Part shown: piece after piece, positions 37,002-45,015 of the stretch
Position numbering within the stretch: position 1 is the stretch's first letter
Layout of the letters: the number at the start of each line of letters is the position of its first letter
Origin: Bacteroides fragilis
GTDB taxonomy: Bacteria; Bacteroidota; Bacteroidia; Bacteroidales; DTGW01
DNA: 64,000 bases
NCBI GenBank assembly: GCA_945889005.1
Contig: CAMDBI010000013.1
Coordinates: forward strand, 1 to 64,000
Reading direction: 5' to 3'
Position numbers and translations under genes: made by a program
The notes under the pieces: generated by a model
The model's database searches: none
Told to the model about the DNA's origin: nothing
Seen by the model: the letters and a program-made list of their open reading frames with translations, nothing else

Positions 37002-38002
37002 TATTCGTAATTCCCCATTTTCAAAACCCCAATCTCCTGATCGGTAAGTATGCGCCAATGTCCACGTTGAAGACCTTTTTTGGTTAGTCCGGCAAAATAT
37101 ACTCGGTCGAGTTTTTCGACTTTATACCCGAGGTGTTCGAATATACGACGCACTATGTGGTTTCGGCCCGAATGAATTTCGATACCTACCTGATTTTTTT
37201 CAACAGGGTCGACATAATGCACCTCATCGGCCTTAATAAAACCATCTTCCAAGTCAAAACCTTCCGAAATTTTAATCAAATCTTCGTGTTTCACATTTTT
37301 GTCGAGAAAAACATGGTAAATTTTCTTTTTATTGAACGATGGATGTGTGAGTTTACGTGTAAGATCGCCATCGTTGGTAAGCAACAGCACGCCGGTAGTG
37401 TTTCGGTCGAGGCGACCAACAGGGTAAATCCTTTCGCGACAAGCATCTTTTACCAAGTCTAACACCGTTTGTTTGGCAAATGGGTCTTTAGCAGTAGTTA
37501 CATAGTCTTTAGGCTTATTGAGCAGGACGTACACCATCTTTTCCTTCTTCAATCGTTCGCCATTGATGCGCACATCGTCGCCGGGCATAACTTTTGAGCC
37601 CAGTTCAGCAACAACCTCGCCATTTATTTGAATAAGTCCGGCAACAATCATTTCGTCGGCTTCGCGACGGCTAGAGGCGCCAGTCGATGCTATATATTTG
37701 TTCAGACGTATGCTTCCATCGTTTGTTCTTGAACGCGAAATCTTTCTTGGTTCCGATTTTTCAAAAGAACTTTTAGGCCCCGTGTTGCCTGGAATGGTTC
37801 TTTTAAAAGTTTTTTTAACTACACCAGAATCATCGGTTCTATGAGTAGAATCGGTCTTCTTATATGTTTTCTTTTTGAAAGTTGGTTCCTCTTTTTTGCC
37901 ACGAAACGTTTTCTCATTCTTGTCGGGTCTGCCCCTGAAAGTCTTCTTATCAGAAGGTTTTCGGTCTCTGTCATTTTTTTTTTGCGAATTTCTTCGTTCC
38001 AT
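37001..38002 (-). CDS. rluB: RsuA/RluB-family 23S rRNA pseudouridine synthase with basic N-terminal tail
   Basis: 333 aa from ATG at 38002. The first ~100 residues are Lys/Arg/Asp-rich, low complexity and probably disordered. An S4 domain (IRLNKYIASTGASSRREADE) is followed by the synthase with catalytic Asp in VGRLDRNTTGVLLLTNDG and GRNHIVRRIFEHLG. It converts a 23S rRNA uridine to pseudouridine. Basic tails are common in Bacteroidota members. The stop overlaps the era start, so translation may be coupled. Confidence 0.92.
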   Translation of the reverse strand: MERRNSQKKNDRDRKPSDKKTFRGRPDKNEKTFRGKKEEPTFKKKTYKKTDSTHRTDDSGVVKKTFKRTIPGNTGPKSSFEKSEPRKISRSRTNDGSIRLNKYIASTGASSRREADEMIVAGLIQINGEVVAELGSKVMPGDDVRINGERLKKEKMVYVLLNKPKDYVTTAKDPFAKQTVLDLVKDACRERIYPVGRLDRNTTGVLLLTNDGDLTRKLTHPSFNKKKIYHVFLDKNVKHEDLIKISEGFDLEDGFIKADEVHYVDPVEKNQVGIEIHSGRNHIVRRIFEHLGYKVEKLDRVYFAGLTKKGLQRGHWRILTDQEIGVLKMGNYE

Positions 38003-38060
38003 GTTATCTGTTTTGAAAATTTGCTGCAAAAATACATTATTTTAGCGGAAAATTTTGGAT

Positions 38061-39449
38061 ATGACCTTAATCAAATCAATTTCAGGAATACGAGGAACAA
38101 TAGGAGGCAAACACGGCGATGGTTTGAGCCCTGTCGATGTTGTAAAATTTACTGCTGCTTATGGCACTTGGTTAAAAAAACAGCATCCTGGCAAGAAATG
38201 TAAAGTAGTACTTGGTCGTGATGCGCGTATATCGGGGCCTATGGTTAGCCAGTTAGTTTCAGGCACTTTAATGGGGCTTGGTTTCGATATTATAGATTCT
38301 GGATTGGCTACCACACCTACTGTTGAGATGGCGGTTACAGCCTCGGGCGCCGATGGTGGTATTATTCTTACTGCCAGTCACAACCCAAAACAATGGAACG
38401 CTTTGAAGCTTCTCAACAACAAAGGCGAGTTTATTAACGATGCGGAGGGAAAGAAAATATTGCAATATGCCGAAAAAGATGAATTCGTGTTTGCCGAAGT
38501 AGACGATTTAGGAAATATCGAATATAAAGATTTTGACGAGTATCATATTGAGCAAATACTTAAACTTTCGTTGGTCGATGTAGCAGCCATCAAAAAGGCA
38601 GACTTTAAAATTGCTATAGACTGTGTAAACTCGGTAGGAGGAAAAATATTGCCTGCATTACTTAAAAAACTAGGTGTTTCAGAAGTTATTGAGCTGTATT
38701 GTACACCAAACGGACAATTCCCACATAATCCAGAACCTCTTCCTGAGCATTTAACTGAAATTTCGAAGGTGGTAGTCGAAAACCAGGCCAGTTTAGGATT
38801 TGTGGTCGATCCCGATGTCGATCGCCTTGCTATTGTTAACGAAGATGGAAGCATGTTTGGCGAAGAGTATACATTGGTTGCTGTTGCAGATTATATACTT
38901 TCGAGAACACCCGGCAATACAGTTTCTAATCTATCGTCGACACGTGCACTTCGCGATGTAACCGAGTCGCATAAAGGGAAATATACAGCTGCTGCTGTTG
39001 GAGAAGTCAATGTTGTTACAGCCATGAAAAATACCACAGCCGTGATTGGTGGTGAGGGCAATGGTGGTATCATTTACCCTGAGCTTCATTATGGTCGCGA
39101 TGCTTTGGTGGGTATTGCTTTATTTCTTACCCAATTGGCTCGTAGCGGCAAAAAATGTTCCGAATTGCGCGCTACTTATCCGGCTTATTCGATTTCGAAA
39201 AATAAAATTGAACTACTGCCCGGAATCGATGTCGACAACATATTGTTGACCATCAAAGATGTTTTCAAAACAGAAAAAATTAACGATATCGATGGCGTAA
39301 AGATCGATTTCGAACAATCGCGCGAATGGGTACACTTGCGTAAGTCTAACACCGAACCTATAATTCGAATTTATGCCGAAAGCCAAACAGCCGAAAAAGC
39401 CAATGCTTTGGCAGGTAAGATGATTGAAGAGATAAAGAAATTGTTATAA
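38061..39449 (+). CDS. glmM: Phosphoglucosamine mutase (phosphohexomutase family)
   Basis: 462 aa from ATG at 38061 (a TTG at 38055 is less likely). The catalytic-serine loop is TASHNPKQWNALK; the metal site is DPDVDRLAIV; GEGNGGIIYPELHYGRDAL and the phosphate-binding RKSNTEPIIRIYAES complete the fold. The start SGIRGTIGG is a family mark. It makes GlcN-1-P for UDP-GlcNAc. The Bacteroidota enzyme is close to phosphomannomutases, so a broader specificity cannot be excluded. It is divergent from the rluB gene with ~58 bases between. Confidence 0.92.
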   Translation: MTLIKSISGIRGTIGGKHGDGLSPVDVVKFTAAYGTWLKKQHPGKKCKVVLGRDARISGPMVSQLVSGTLMGLGFDIIDSGLATTPTVEMAVTASGADGGIILTASHNPKQWNALKLLNNKGEFINDAEGKKILQYAEKDEFVFAEVDDLGNIEYKDFDEYHIEQILKLSLVDVAAIKKADFKIAIDCVNSVGGKILPALLKKLGVSEVIELYCTPNGQFPHNPEPLPEHLTEISKVVVENQASLGFVVDPDVDRLAIVNEDGSMFGEEYTLVAVADYILSRTPGNTVSNLSSTRALRDVTESHKGKYTAAAVGEVNVVTAMKNTTAVIGGEGNGGIIYPELHYGRDALVGIALFLTQLARSGKKCSELRATYPAYSISKNKIELLPGIDVDNILLTIKDVFKTEKINDIDGVKIDFEQSREWVHLRKSNTEPIIRIYAESQTAEKANALAGKMIEEIKKLL

Positions 39450-39457
39450 ACGTCGTC

Positions 39458-39560
39458 CGTGGACAGTGAACCGTGTTTCGTGAACCGTAGATCATAATAG
39501 AGGTCTGTTGTTTACGGTCCACGGTCCACGGTTCACGGTTCACAGCACACGATCCACGAA
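39458..39560. repeat. Tandem and inverted GGTTCACGG/GGTCCACGG repeat
   Basis: Units of CCACGGTTCACGG type are repeated at ~39517-39550 and occur inverted at ~39461-39490 (GTGGACAGTGAACCGTG). The region can fold into a long imperfect hairpin. It lies between glmM and meaB, 12 bases before the latter's start, and could act as a terminator or attenuator. Confidence 0.6.
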
Positions 39561-39562
39561 TT

Positions 39563-40663
39563 ATGAAAAAGCGCCCCGAACACGTTACTCCCGATCTCGA
39601 CAGCGCGTTGACTATCAACGAAGGTGTCGTACAGCCACCTACAGTCAACGTGCATTCTGTTGCGCATTTTCGTAACAAGATTAAGCGAAACAAGCCAGCA
39701 AGTGAATATATTGCCGGTATTCTCGATGGCAATCGCACTTTATTGAGTCAGGCTATTACATTGGTCGAGAGTTCACGTGCCGACCATCAGGCAATAGCCC
39801 GCGAAATAGTCGAGAAATGTATGCCGCATTCCGGAAAGTCTTTTCGAATTGGCATTACAGGCGTTCCTGGGGTTGGGAAAAGCTCGTTTATCGAATCTTT
39901 TGGAATGCATTTAACCTCGATTGGTCGTAAAGTATGCGTATTGGCGATTGACCCCAGTAGCGAAAAGTCTAAAGGCAGTATTTTGGGCGATAAAACCCGT
40001 ATGGAGCAGTTGTCGGTCAATCCCGATGCGTTTATTCGCCCATCGCCATCGGCAGGATCGTTGGGAGGGGTTGCACGTAAAACCCGCGAAACCATTATAC
40101 TTTGCGAGGCTGCTGGTTTCGATACTGTTTTTGTCGAAACAGTAGGAGTGGGGCAGTCCGAAACCGTTGTACATTCGATGACCGATTTTTTTCTTTTGCT
40201 CATGCTTGCCGGTGCTGGCGACGAATTGCAAGGCATAAAGCGTGGCATTATGGAAATGGCCGATACAATGGTGATTACCAAAGCCGATGGAACGAATGTC
40301 GACAAGGCAAACCAAGCAAGGGTTCAATATCAGAATGCTTTGCATCTTTTTCCAAAAACAGAATCGGGCTGGGTTCCCAAGGTGCTAACTTGTTCGGCAC
40401 ACAACAATATTGGAATCCCTGCTATATGGGACACCATGGCCGATTATCTCAACGAAACCAAAGCAATCAACTATCTCGATACGCGCCGGGCACAACAAGC
40501 AAAATACTGGATGTACGAATCGATCAATGAAAGTTTGTTAAACGATTTCTATCATCAAGACCAAATAAGTCAAGCCATACCTGCAATCGAAAAACAACTA
40601 CACAATCGTACTTTGTCGAGCTATGAAGCATCCAGACAATTGCTGGAGCTTTATAGGAAGTAA
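39563..40663 (+). CDS. meaB: MeaB-type G-protein chaperone of methylmalonyl-CoA mutase
   Basis: 366 aa. G1 GITGVPGVGKSSFIESFG, DPSSEKSKGSILGDKTRM, RPSPSAGSLGGVARKTRE, FVETVGVGQSE and TKADG mark the MeaB/ArgK GTPase family, which protects and reloads B12-dependent acyl-CoA mutases. The mutase subunits are not in the window; in Bacteroidota they are often elsewhere. A ~60-residue N-terminal stretch precedes the G domain. Its start lies right after the preceding repeat. Confidence 0.94.
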   Translation: MKKRPEHVTPDLDSALTINEGVVQPPTVNVHSVAHFRNKIKRNKPASEYIAGILDGNRTLLSQAITLVESSRADHQAIAREIVEKCMPHSGKSFRIGITGVPGVGKSSFIESFGMHLTSIGRKVCVLAIDPSSEKSKGSILGDKTRMEQLSVNPDAFIRPSPSAGSLGGVARKTRETIILCEAAGFDTVFVETVGVGQSETVVHSMTDFFLLLMLAGAGDELQGIKRGIMEMADTMVITKADGTNVDKANQARVQYQNALHLFPKTESGWVPKVLTCSAHNNIGIPAIWDTMADYLNETKAINYLDTRRAQQAKYWMYESINESLLNDFYHQDQISQAIPAIEKQLHNRTLSSYEASRQLLELYRK

Positions 40664-40701
40664 TTTATAGTTGGTTGATTGTAAGCATAATAAAGCGACA
40701 G

Positions 40702-40796
40702 TGCAACGAATAATTTTTCTTACAACGCAAAAAATGCAACGATTAATTTTAAAATGCGGTGAATAAAACCTATATTTGTTGTAAAATATGCAACGA
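40702..40796. promoter_or_regulatory. Three direct TGCAACGA repeats covering the Fic start
   Basis: TGCAACGA occurs at 40702-40709, 40735-40742 and 40789-40796, the last one including the first ATG of the Fic gene. The first two are followed by similar AT stretches (ATAATTTTT and TTAATTTTA). The spacing (33 and 54 bases) is near whole helical turns (about three and five), so binding by one protein to all three is possible. No binding protein is known to me. Confidence 0.4.
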
Positions 40797-41900
40797 ATGT
40801 CGATTTTTATATATCAAAATGACAATTGGCCAATTTTCACATGGAAAAACGATGAAATAGTTAATTTGTTGAGTGAAGCGAGAAATTTGCAAGGAAGGCT
40901 CATTGGAAAAATGGAATCTTTAGGATTCGACCTTAGGAATGAAGCCTTACTTGATACTTTAACACTCGATGTATTAAAATCGTCTGAAATAGAAGGAGAA
41001 TATTTAAATCCTGACCAGGTTCGTTCTTCAATTGCTCGTAGATTGGGAATGGAAATTGCTGGCTCAGTGGAGTCGGACAGAAATGTTGATGGCGTAGTCG
41101 AAATGATGTTGGATGCAACTCAAAATTGCTTTAAACCACTAACAGCCGAAAGACTATTCGATTGGCATGCTGCATTATTCCCAACAGGAAGAAGCGGAAT
41201 GTACAAAATTACAGTTGGTGACTGGCGAAAAGATACAACTGGACCAATGCAAGTTGTATCAGGTGCTTTAGGAAAGGAGAAGGTACATTTTCAAGCTCCA
41301 GATTCAATTTTAGTTGAAAAAGAGATGAATCAATTTTTAGATTGGTTTAATAATAATTTAAAAATTGAATTAGTAATAAAAGCAGCAATTGCCCACTTGT
41401 GGTTCGTTACCATTCATCCATTTGAAGATGGAAATGGCAGAATAACCAGAGCGCTGACAGATATGTTATTGGCACAATCGGACAAAAGTAATCAGCGTTT
41501 TTATAGTATGTCTGCACAAATCAGAATTGAAAGAAAGCAATATTATGAGATGCTTGAAAAGACACAAAAAGGGAACCTTGATATAACAGAATGGATTAAG
41601 TGGTTTTTGAACTGTCTGATTAATTCTTTAAAATCAACTGATTCTACATTACTTAAAGTTTTATTTAAAGCAGACTTTTGGACTAAACATTCTAAAATAT
41701 TGATAAATGAAAGACAAAATAAACTGATAAATAAATTATTAGATGGTTTTGATGGAAAACTTACATCATCAAAGTGGGCAAAGATTGCAAAATGTTCAAA
41801 AGATACTGCAATAAGAGATATTAATGATTTGATAGACAAAAATATTCTACGAAAAGAAGCAGCAGGAGGAAGAAGTACAAATTATGAATTAAAGGAATGA
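40788..41900 (+). CDS. Fic-family protein (probable AMP-transferase) with DUF4172-like N-terminus
   Basis: 370 aa; a second ATG at 40797 may be the true start. Residues ~5-90 form the DUF4172-like domain and hold the inhibitory motif SSEIEG, which obeys [S/T]-x3-E-[G/N] and normally blocks ATP binding. The Fic motif is HPFEDGNGR near residue 209, intact, so AMP transfer to a target Tyr/Ser/Thr is expected. A winged-helix domain closes the chain (SKWAKIAKCSKDTAIRDINDL). The Fic loop is followed by ITRALTDMLL. No partner antitoxin is adjacent; the inhibitory helix is in cis (class II). Confidence 0.9.
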   Translation: MQRMSIFIYQNDNWPIFTWKNDEIVNLLSEARNLQGRLIGKMESLGFDLRNEALLDTLTLDVLKSSEIEGEYLNPDQVRSSIARRLGMEIAGSVESDRNVDGVVEMMLDATQNCFKPLTAERLFDWHAALFPTGRSGMYKITVGDWRKDTTGPMQVVSGALGKEKVHFQAPDSILVEKEMNQFLDWFNNNLKIELVIKAAIAHLWFVTIHPFEDGNGRITRALTDMLLAQSDKSNQRFYSMSAQIRIERKQYYEMLEKTQKGNLDITEWIKWFLNCLINSLKSTDSTLLKVLFKADFWTKHSKILINERQNKLINKLLDGFDGKLTSSKWAKIAKCSKDTAIRDINDLIDKNILRKEAAGGRSTNYELKE

Positions 41901-42049
41901 AAAAATGCAAGTAGGCAATAGCAGGTCATATCAATAGTTAAATTAGCAAGTTATTCAACACCTCTTAACGTAGGTAGTTTCCAGAGAGTGTGATATGAAT
42001 TTAGCGCCAAAGTTAGTCAATACTCATATCTTCGTACGCGGGCTGTTTG

Positions 42050-42066
42050 TATTGTATAATACAATA
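42050..42066. promoter_or_regulatory. Palindromic operator-like site before the AraC-type gene
   Basis: TATTGTATAATACAATA is a perfect 17-base palindrome (central A) ending 20 bases before the ATG at 42087. It could be an operator for the regulator's own gene. AraC proteins more often bind direct repeats, so a different regulator may use it. Confidence 0.4.
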
Positions 42067-42086
42067 AATAAACAATATAAGCAAAT

Positions 42087-43028
42087 ATGATTGAGAAAAA
42101 AGAAGTACATACTGAATACATATCCCGAATCAATAAAACATTTGATTACATTGAATCAAATATAGAAAAATCAATGACATTAGGGGAATTGGCAGAAGTG
42201 GCCAATTTTTCCAAATTTCATTTTAACAGATTGTTTCATTCTATTGTTGGTGAAACGCCTTTTCAGTTTATTCTAAGAGTTAGGATAGAAAGAGCGGCAT
42301 CGTTAATTGCAACTAATAAAAAAGAGAGTATCTCTGAAATAGCCCACAAATGTGGATTTACTGACATTTCGATATTTTCAAGAAATTTCAAGAACTATTT
42401 TCAAGTATCTGCTACACAATATAGAACTAAAAAATCGAATAATAGCAATTTAAGTCAACAAGATAGCAATAGTCGTCAAAGCATTGAGAAACCTACTCAG
42501 TATTTTTGTCCTGTATTAAAAACAATTAAATGGAGGACAAATATGAAATTAAACAAAAGTGTGGAAGTCAAAGAGCTTCCAAAAATGACAGTAGCCTACA
42601 TTAGGCACATTGGCCCATACAAAGGCAATGGTAAACTATTCGAGAGTATTTGGAATAGATTGTTTTCATGGGCGGGACCACGAGGGTTAATAGGTGGCAA
42701 AGACTTCAAATCATTAATTATTTACCACGACGACCCGAATGTAACCATCGAAGACAAATTGAGAATGAGTGTTTGCATTACGGTACCTGCCGACACCAAA
42801 GTTGAGGGTGATGTAGGGAAAATGGAAATTGAGGCAGCCAAGTATGTGATAGCTCGTTTTGAACTTACTGCTCAGGATTTTCAACAAGCATGGGGCTGGG
42901 TGTATGGTCAATGGTTTCCTTCAAGCGGCTACCAACCCGACGACAATCCTTGTTTTGAAATGTACCCCGAGGAACCTAAAGACGGAAAATTTATCGTTGA
43001 CATTTGTGTTCCGGTAAAACCAATTTAA
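42087..43028 (+). CDS. AraC-family regulator with GyrI-like effector-binding domain
   Basis: 313 aa. Two helix-turn-helix motifs at ~10-110 (GELAEVANFSKFHFNRLFHS and SISEIAHKCGFTDISIFSRNF). After a polar linker (~115-150) comes a GyrI-like domain (~155-313) with VEVKELPKMTVAYIRHIGPY, a beta fold that binds hydrophobic cations or drugs in the Rob/SoxS-like and BmrR-like proteins. It may respond to a toxic small molecule. The C-terminus (FEMYPEEPKDGKFIVDICVPV) is complete. Confidence 0.9.
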   Translation: MIEKKEVHTEYISRINKTFDYIESNIEKSMTLGELAEVANFSKFHFNRLFHSIVGETPFQFILRVRIERAASLIATNKKESISEIAHKCGFTDISIFSRNFKNYFQVSATQYRTKKSNNSNLSQQDSNSRQSIEKPTQYFCPVLKTIKWRTNMKLNKSVEVKELPKMTVAYIRHIGPYKGNGKLFESIWNRLFSWAGPRGLIGGKDFKSLIIYHDDPNVTIEDKLRMSVCITVPADTKVEGDVGKMEIEAAKYVIARFELTAQDFQQAWGWVYGQWFPSSGYQPDDNPCFEMYPEEPKDGKFIVDICVPVKPI

Positions 43029-43060
43029 TAATTTAGGGCGATGTCTTAATCGTAAATAAC

Positions 43061-43132
43061 GAACACAGAGCCACAGAAACACAGAGATTTTTTTGAAAAT
43101 TATTGCTCTGTGTCTTAGTGTCTCTGTGTTTT
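43061..43132. repeat. Hairpin copy of the AACACAGAG repeat
   Basis: The left arm at 43062-43086 faces an imperfect right arm at 43106-43132 (CTCTGTGTCTTAGTGTCTCT and on). The first 37 bases match 10033-10069 at 35 positions. This second copy keeps the fold-back half that the first lacks. Confidence 0.65.
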
Positions 43133-43169
43133 GAATTATTTTTAAACTTCTGATTTAATCAAAAAGTAA

Positions 43170-43817
43170 ATGGAAAAAATTATAACACTAAATAAATCAA
43201 ATATCGACAAAGAGCATATCTGTTGCGCGTTTTCAGACAAAAAATGTAATGACAGTTATCAACTAAAGAAAGACTGGCTAAAAAGAGAATTTGACAATGG
43301 TTATGTTTTTCTCCGAATTGATGCCCGGGCAAAAGTTTTTATTGAGTATGGACCTGCCGAGACAGGATGGAGTCCTGTTGATGCTCCGAACTATTTATTA
43401 GTGAATTGCTTTTGGGTTTCTGGTCAATATAAGGAACAAGGATATGGAAAAGAATTGTTAAAACTTGCTATCGAAGATGCCATTTCTCAAGGAAAAGATG
43501 GGTTGGTAACTGTTGTAGGGACAAATAAATTTCACTTTATGAGCGATACAAAATGGTTGTTAAAACAAGGTTTCGAAACATGCGAAAAACTGCCCTCCGG
43601 ATTTTGTTTAATAGCGAAAAAGTTGAACCCCAATGCAAAAAGCCCGATTTTTAAAGATTCTGTCAAAAGTGGAGAATGTGTAGATGAAAAAGGCATAGTT
43701 GTTTATTATTCAAATTGTTGTCCTTTTACTGAGTTTCTTCAAAAGTATTGGAATCAAAAATATAAAAGCATTAATTCAATTACTCAAAAAAAAGGACAAG
43801 TTCGAGGAACTATCTAA
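43170..43817 (+). pseudogene. GNAT acetyltransferase (YoaP-type), C-terminally truncated and fused to foreign sequence
   Basis: 215 aa as read. Residues ~1-160 form a GNAT domain with NCFWVSGQYKEQGYGKELL, the acetyl-CoA loop in slightly altered form. GIVVYYSNCCPFTEF (~177) opens the YoaP C-terminal domain, which normally continues for ~70 residues. Here it ends abruptly, and the frame runs on for 26 residues that belong to a different gene in another frame. Acetylation may survive, but the second domain is lost. Confidence 0.7.
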
Positions 43818-44187
43818 GGTTGAATGTTTATCTGTTGATTATCTGACCATTTTGCTTCGGGAATTAAATAGTACACTTCCAAAATCTAATAAAATTGCTG
43901 AATTTAAAGGTATTGCAATAGACACAGCAGTAAAGTTAGAGAAAATTGGAATAAACAATACCGAGAAACTGTACAATAAAGTCATTTCAAGTTGGCATCC
44001 ATGGTACCCAGGAAAAACATTTAAATGACGCCCAGTGTATAATATTGATATACTATACGTTAAGAAGAGCGTCATTGTAAATCGGAAAGACAGAAACTTT
44101 CCGATTCAACCGGAATAAGCTATACCGACATTTTGGAACTAACCAAATTGACAGACCTGTCAAGAATCAAGTGGGTTGGCGCAACAT
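43745..44187 (+). pseudogene. Remnant of a DUF4332 / helix-hairpin-helix protein, broken by an 86-base insertion
   Basis: A different frame from the GNAT gene reads SIGIKNIKALIQLLKKKDKF, then AEFKGIAIDTAVKLEKIGIN and NTEKLYNKVIS, up to 43992. After ~86 foreign bases the protein resumes in another frame at 44079 with KSERQKLSDSTGISYTDILE and [17 protein letters not shown], then meets the tpx end. These are HhH-like repeats typical of DUF4332. The start is missing, so this is a decayed internal fragment. The insert holds an 8-base inverted repeat (AATGACGC at 44024, GCGTCATT at 44069). Confidence 0.65.
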
Positions 44188-44688
44188 TTATTTCACAGCC
44201 TTCAGCGCTGCTTCCAAATTCGGATCTTGTGCAATTTCGGGCACTTGCTCGGTATACACTACTGTACCTTTCTCATCTACTACAACTACGGCACGCGAAA
44301 TAAGTCCAGCCAATGGACCATCGGTCATCAACACACCATAAGCATCGGAGAAGTTGCTATTCTTATATTCCGAAAGAGTTATTACGTTGTCGAGCCCTTC
44401 AGCTCCGCAAAAGCGTTTTTGGGCAAAAGGAAGGTCGCGCGAAATACACAAAACAACTGTATTGCTTAGTTTCGACAGTGCAGCATTGAAATCGCGAACC
44501 GACTTGGCACATACTCCTGTGTCGATACTTGGGAAAATGTTTAAAATAACCTTTTTACCAGCATAATCAGTCAGTGAACCATCAGATAAATCGCTTTTAA
44601 CAAGTTTAAATGCAGGAGCCTTGCTTCCAACCGCTGGTAATGTGCCGTTTGTATGTACCGGAGATCCTTTAAATGTAATTGTTGTCAT
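44188..44688 (-). CDS. tpx: Thiol peroxidase
   Basis: 166 aa. Peroxiredoxin of the Tpx class, which removes H2O2 and alkyl peroxides with thioredoxin. Peroxidatic Cys60 in [16 protein letters not shown], resolving Cys94 in [11 protein letters not shown], and Arg in [12 protein letters not shown] fit. Length is the family standard. No signal peptide, so cytoplasmic. Its 3' end borders the DUF4332 remnant. Confidence 0.95.
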   Translation of the reverse strand: MTTITFKGSPVHTNGTLPAVGSKAPAFKLVKSDLSDGSLTDYAGKKVILNIFPSIDTGVCAKSVRDFNAALSKLSNTVVLCISRDLPFAQKRFCGAEGLDNVITLSEYKNSNFSDAYGVLMTDGPLAGLISRAVVVVDEKGTVVYTEQVPEIAQDPNLEAALKAVK

Positions 44689-44733
44689 ACTATCAATTTT
44701 ATTTGTTTGATATAATAAACAGTAAAAATAGTA

Positions 44734-44945
44734 ATTAGTTCGAATTATAATTAATAGCTATAGGCGTTTAGGTACTCCTCTGTTTTATTACAATTATGAA
44801 ACCTCTACGAGGTTTTGAAGGTCGTAGACCTTCCACAATTGCAATAAATAAATTAACAAACACCCCTCAAATAATCAATATATTGAATTCAATAATATCA
44901 ATGGCGACCTAAACACCTATACCTAATAATAAAAATTGAACTAGT
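44734..44945. mobile_element. MITE-like element with ~38-base terminal inverted repeats
   Basis: 44736-44773 and 44907-44944 are inverted copies; the inner 15 bases (TATAGGCGTTTAGGT versus TATAGGTGTTTAGGT read on the other strand) differ at one place and the outer parts match at most positions with one gap. Inside are two hairpins (AACCTCTACGAGGTT and GAAGGTCGTAGACCTTC) and the palindrome TATTGAATTCAATA. No frame of useful length. I cannot see a clear target-site duplication. It fills most of the 327-base gap between tpx and the phosphatase gene. Confidence 0.55.
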
Positions 44946-45015
44946 CTCATTTTTACTTGATAATTTCCGAAAATTTTATTAAACTTACATTAGAAAGAAA
45001 TAAATGATATAACAC

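Noticed and set aside
39787-40305. 172-codon frame opposite meaB
   Set aside because: Mirror of the conserved GTPase motifs; low-complexity Ser/Pro-rich translation and no leader.
40771-40778. TATATTTG as a Bacteroidota -7 promoter element for fic
   Set aside because: It matches TAnnTTTG, but no TTG lies at the expected -33 distance and it is very close to the first ATG, so I do not list it as a promoter.
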